Shown: piece after piece, positions 62,416 through 64,000 of the stretch
Layout: each line of letters opens with the position of its first letter
Position numbering within the stretch: the first letter of the stretch is position 1
Assembly: GCA_963580455.1 (NCBI GenBank)
Contig: OY756962.1
Span: 14,712,001-14,776,000, forward strand
DNA: 64,000 bases
Reading direction: 5' to 3'
From: Euonymus europaeus
Taxonomy: Eukaryota > Streptophyta > Magnoliopsida > Celastrales > Celastraceae
The notes under the pieces: model-generated
Databases searched by the model: none
Told to the model about the DNA's origin: nothing
The model's input: the letters and a program-made list of their open reading frames with translations, nothing else
Translations under genes and position numbers: made by a program

Positions 62416-63999
62416 TTTTTGTTCTTCTATGTCAAATTTTATGAGTATAAGCTTTCAAGATTATTTCGATGCCAAAACACCAACGTTTTATCACAAATGG
62501 ACAAAACCGTTAAAATCTCCTACATAGAGAGAGTTGAGCAACTTCGGACCAACAAAGTTGCTCGGGATATACTTTTTATTGTTCTTCTTTGTCAAATTTT
62601 ATGAGTATAAGCTTCGAAGATTATTTCGATGCTAAAACACCATCTTCCTATGACAAATGGACAAAACCGTTAAAAGCCCCTCCATAGAGAGAGTTGAGCA
62701 ACTTCGGACCATCAAAGTTGCTCGGTGTACACTTTTTATTGTTATTCTATGTTAAATTTTATGAGTATAAGCTTCGTAGATTATTTCGATGCCAAAAAAT
62801 GAACTTTTTACGACAACTGGAAAAAACCGTTAAAATCCCCTCCATAGAGAGAGTTGAGCAACTTCGGACCATCAAAGTTGCTCGGTGTACACTTTTTATT
62901 GTTATTCTATGTCAAATTTTATGAGTATAAGCTTCCAAGATTATTTCGATTCCAAATCACTAACTTTCTATGAGAAATAGACAAAACCGTTAAAAGCTCC
63001 TACATAGAGAGAGTTGAGCAACTTCGGACCAACAAAGTTGCTCGGGATATACTTTTTATTGTTATTCTATGTCAAATTTTAAGAGTATAAGCTTCCAAGA
63101 TTACTTCGATGACAAAACACCAACTTTTAATCACAAATTGACAAAACCGTTAAAAGCTCCTCCTTAGAGAGAGTTGAGCTACTTCGGACCAACAAAGTTG
63201 CTCGGGATACACTTTTTATTGTTCATCTATGTAAAATTTTACGAGTATAAGCTTCCTAGATTATTTCGATTCCAAATCACCAACTTTCTATGAGAAATGA
63301 ACAAAACCGATAAAAGCTCCTCCATATAGAGAGTTGAGCAACGTCGGACCATCACAGTTGCTCGGGGTACACTTTTTATTGTTCTTGTATGTCAAATTTT
63401 ACGAGTATAAGCTTCCAAGATTACTTCGATGCCAAAACACAAACTTTTTTCATAAATGGACAAAACCGTTAAAAGCTCCTCCATAGAGAGAGTTGAGCAA
63501 CTTCGGACCAACAAAGTTGCTCGGTGTACACTTTTTATTGTTCTTCTATGTCAAATTTTATGAGTATAAGCTTCCAAGATTATTTCGATTCCAAATCACC
63601 AACTTTCTATGAGAAATAGACAAAACCTATAAAAGCTCCTCCATAGAGAGAGTTGAGCAACTTCGGACCATCACAGTTGCTCGGTGTACACTTTTTATTG
63701 TTCTTCTATTTCAATTTTTATGAGTATAAGCTTCCAATATTATTTCGATTCCAAATCACCAACTTTCTATGAGAAATAGACAAAACCGTTAAAAGCTCCT
63801 CCATAGAGAGAGTTGAGCAACTTCGAACCATCAAAGTTGCTCGATGTACACTTTTTATTGTTCTTCTATGTTAAATTTTATAAGTATGAGCTTCCTATAT
63901 TATTTCGATGCCAAAAAATGAAATTTTTACTACAAATGGACAAAAACGTTAAAATCTCATCTATAGAGAGAGTTGAGCAACGTCGGACCATCACAGTTG
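62416..63999 (+). repeat. Satellite array, right end of window
   Basis: It continues the order seen at 58,415-59,300 (CATCTTCC, CAAAAAATGAAC, TCACTAAC, CAAATTGAC, fused B tail), then jumps near 63,340 into the AACGTCGG segment also found at 53,900. It ends inside a monomer after GTCGGACCATCACAGTTGC, so the array goes on beyond the window. Confidence 0.8.
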
Positions 64000-64000
64000 C

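Larger units (their letters stand above)
1..64000 (+). repeat. Satellite DNA array, ~160-bp monomer, whole window
   Basis: The motif GACAAAACCGTTAAAA recurs every 159-160 bases from base 1 to the end (for example 1, 161, 321, 480, then 612 after a shortened copy), and every stretch I read is the same monomer. All monomers lie in the same direction. No unique sequence, transposon, rRNA or tRNA interrupts it, so long intervals without a gene hold only satellite. Both window edges cut the array, so its full size is unknown. Nearly every monomer carries one HindIII site (AAGCTT). Long homogeneous arrays with higher-order structure are known from centromeric and pericentromeric heterochromatin of plants and animals. 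Centromere function here is inferred, not shown. I do not recognise a named family. Confidence 0.98.

Noticed and set aside
1..64000. CRISPR array
   Set aside because: The repeats are long and contiguous with no unique spacers of regular size between short direct repeats; this is a satellite.
1..64000. Telomeric, rDNA-spacer or minisatellite array
   Set aside because: There is no short G-rich telomere motif, no rRNA sequence and no short repeat core; the unit is a nucleosome-scale monomer.
1..64000. A novel gene system or defence locus
   Set aside because: No coding sequence of any kind could be supported, so the only undescribed element I can argue for is the satellite family and its HOR structure.

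Overview
The window is one uninterrupted block of satellite DNA. From base 1 to base 64,000 it is a head-to-tail tandem array of a roughly 160-bp, A+T-rich monomer (a representative monomer counts to about 37% G+C), with about 400 monomers all in the same orientation. I found no protein-coding gene, RNA gene, transposon, CRISPR array or unique sequence. The open frames of 61-131 codons are by-products of the repeat: near-identical copies recur wherever the same monomer variant recurs. A long homogeneous array with higher-order repeats (HORs) and an internal dyad in each monomer is typical of eukaryotic centromeric or pericentromeric satellites. A flowering plant is my best guess. One 20-base block resembles, from memory, part of the Arabidopsis 178-bp centromere repeat, so a Brassicaceae relative is possible but unproven.

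Each monomer, in the phase used here, runs: GGACAAAACCGTTAAAAG; a CTCC/CCCC block with CATAGAGAGAG; a 9-bp inverted repeat (GAGCAACTT, 10-base loop, AAGTTGCTC); an ACAC/TTTTTATTGTTCTTCTATGT block; TATAAGCTT with a HindIII site; ATTATTTCGAT; and a variable tail. Four tails recur: A (ACACCATCTTTCTATGACAAAT), B (ATCACCAACTTTCTATGAGAAA), C (AACGAACTTTTTACGACAAA) and D (ACACCAACTTTTTATCACAAA), here given only as labels for the subtypes.

Layout. (1) 1-17 kb: HORs of about 1,862, 3,141, 959 and 1,889 bp, marked by a 132-bp monomer with a 28-bp internal deletion (10 copies, none found to the right). (2) 15-35 kb: a GACTATAAGCTTAG monomer variant, a 1,279-bp unit present as two copies with no difference I could see, and 2,717/3,197-bp units. 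(3) 33-41 kb: mixed monomers and visible recombination mosaics. (4) 41-53 kb: HOR units of 2,516, 1,396, 5,078 and 2,517 bp, bounded by a 117-bp monomer with a 43-bp deletion (5 copies). (5) 53-64 kb: a short single-monomer expansion, then units that have lost the 117-bp monomer, ending with an exact 1,600-bp (10-monomer) tandem duplication.

There is no genetic system acting here in the usual sense. The biology is array evolution by unequal exchange, local amplification and conversion-like patches, and several breakpoints can be placed within 10-45 bases. All repeat comparisons were made by eye, so HOR edges are approximate (tens of bases) unless stated.
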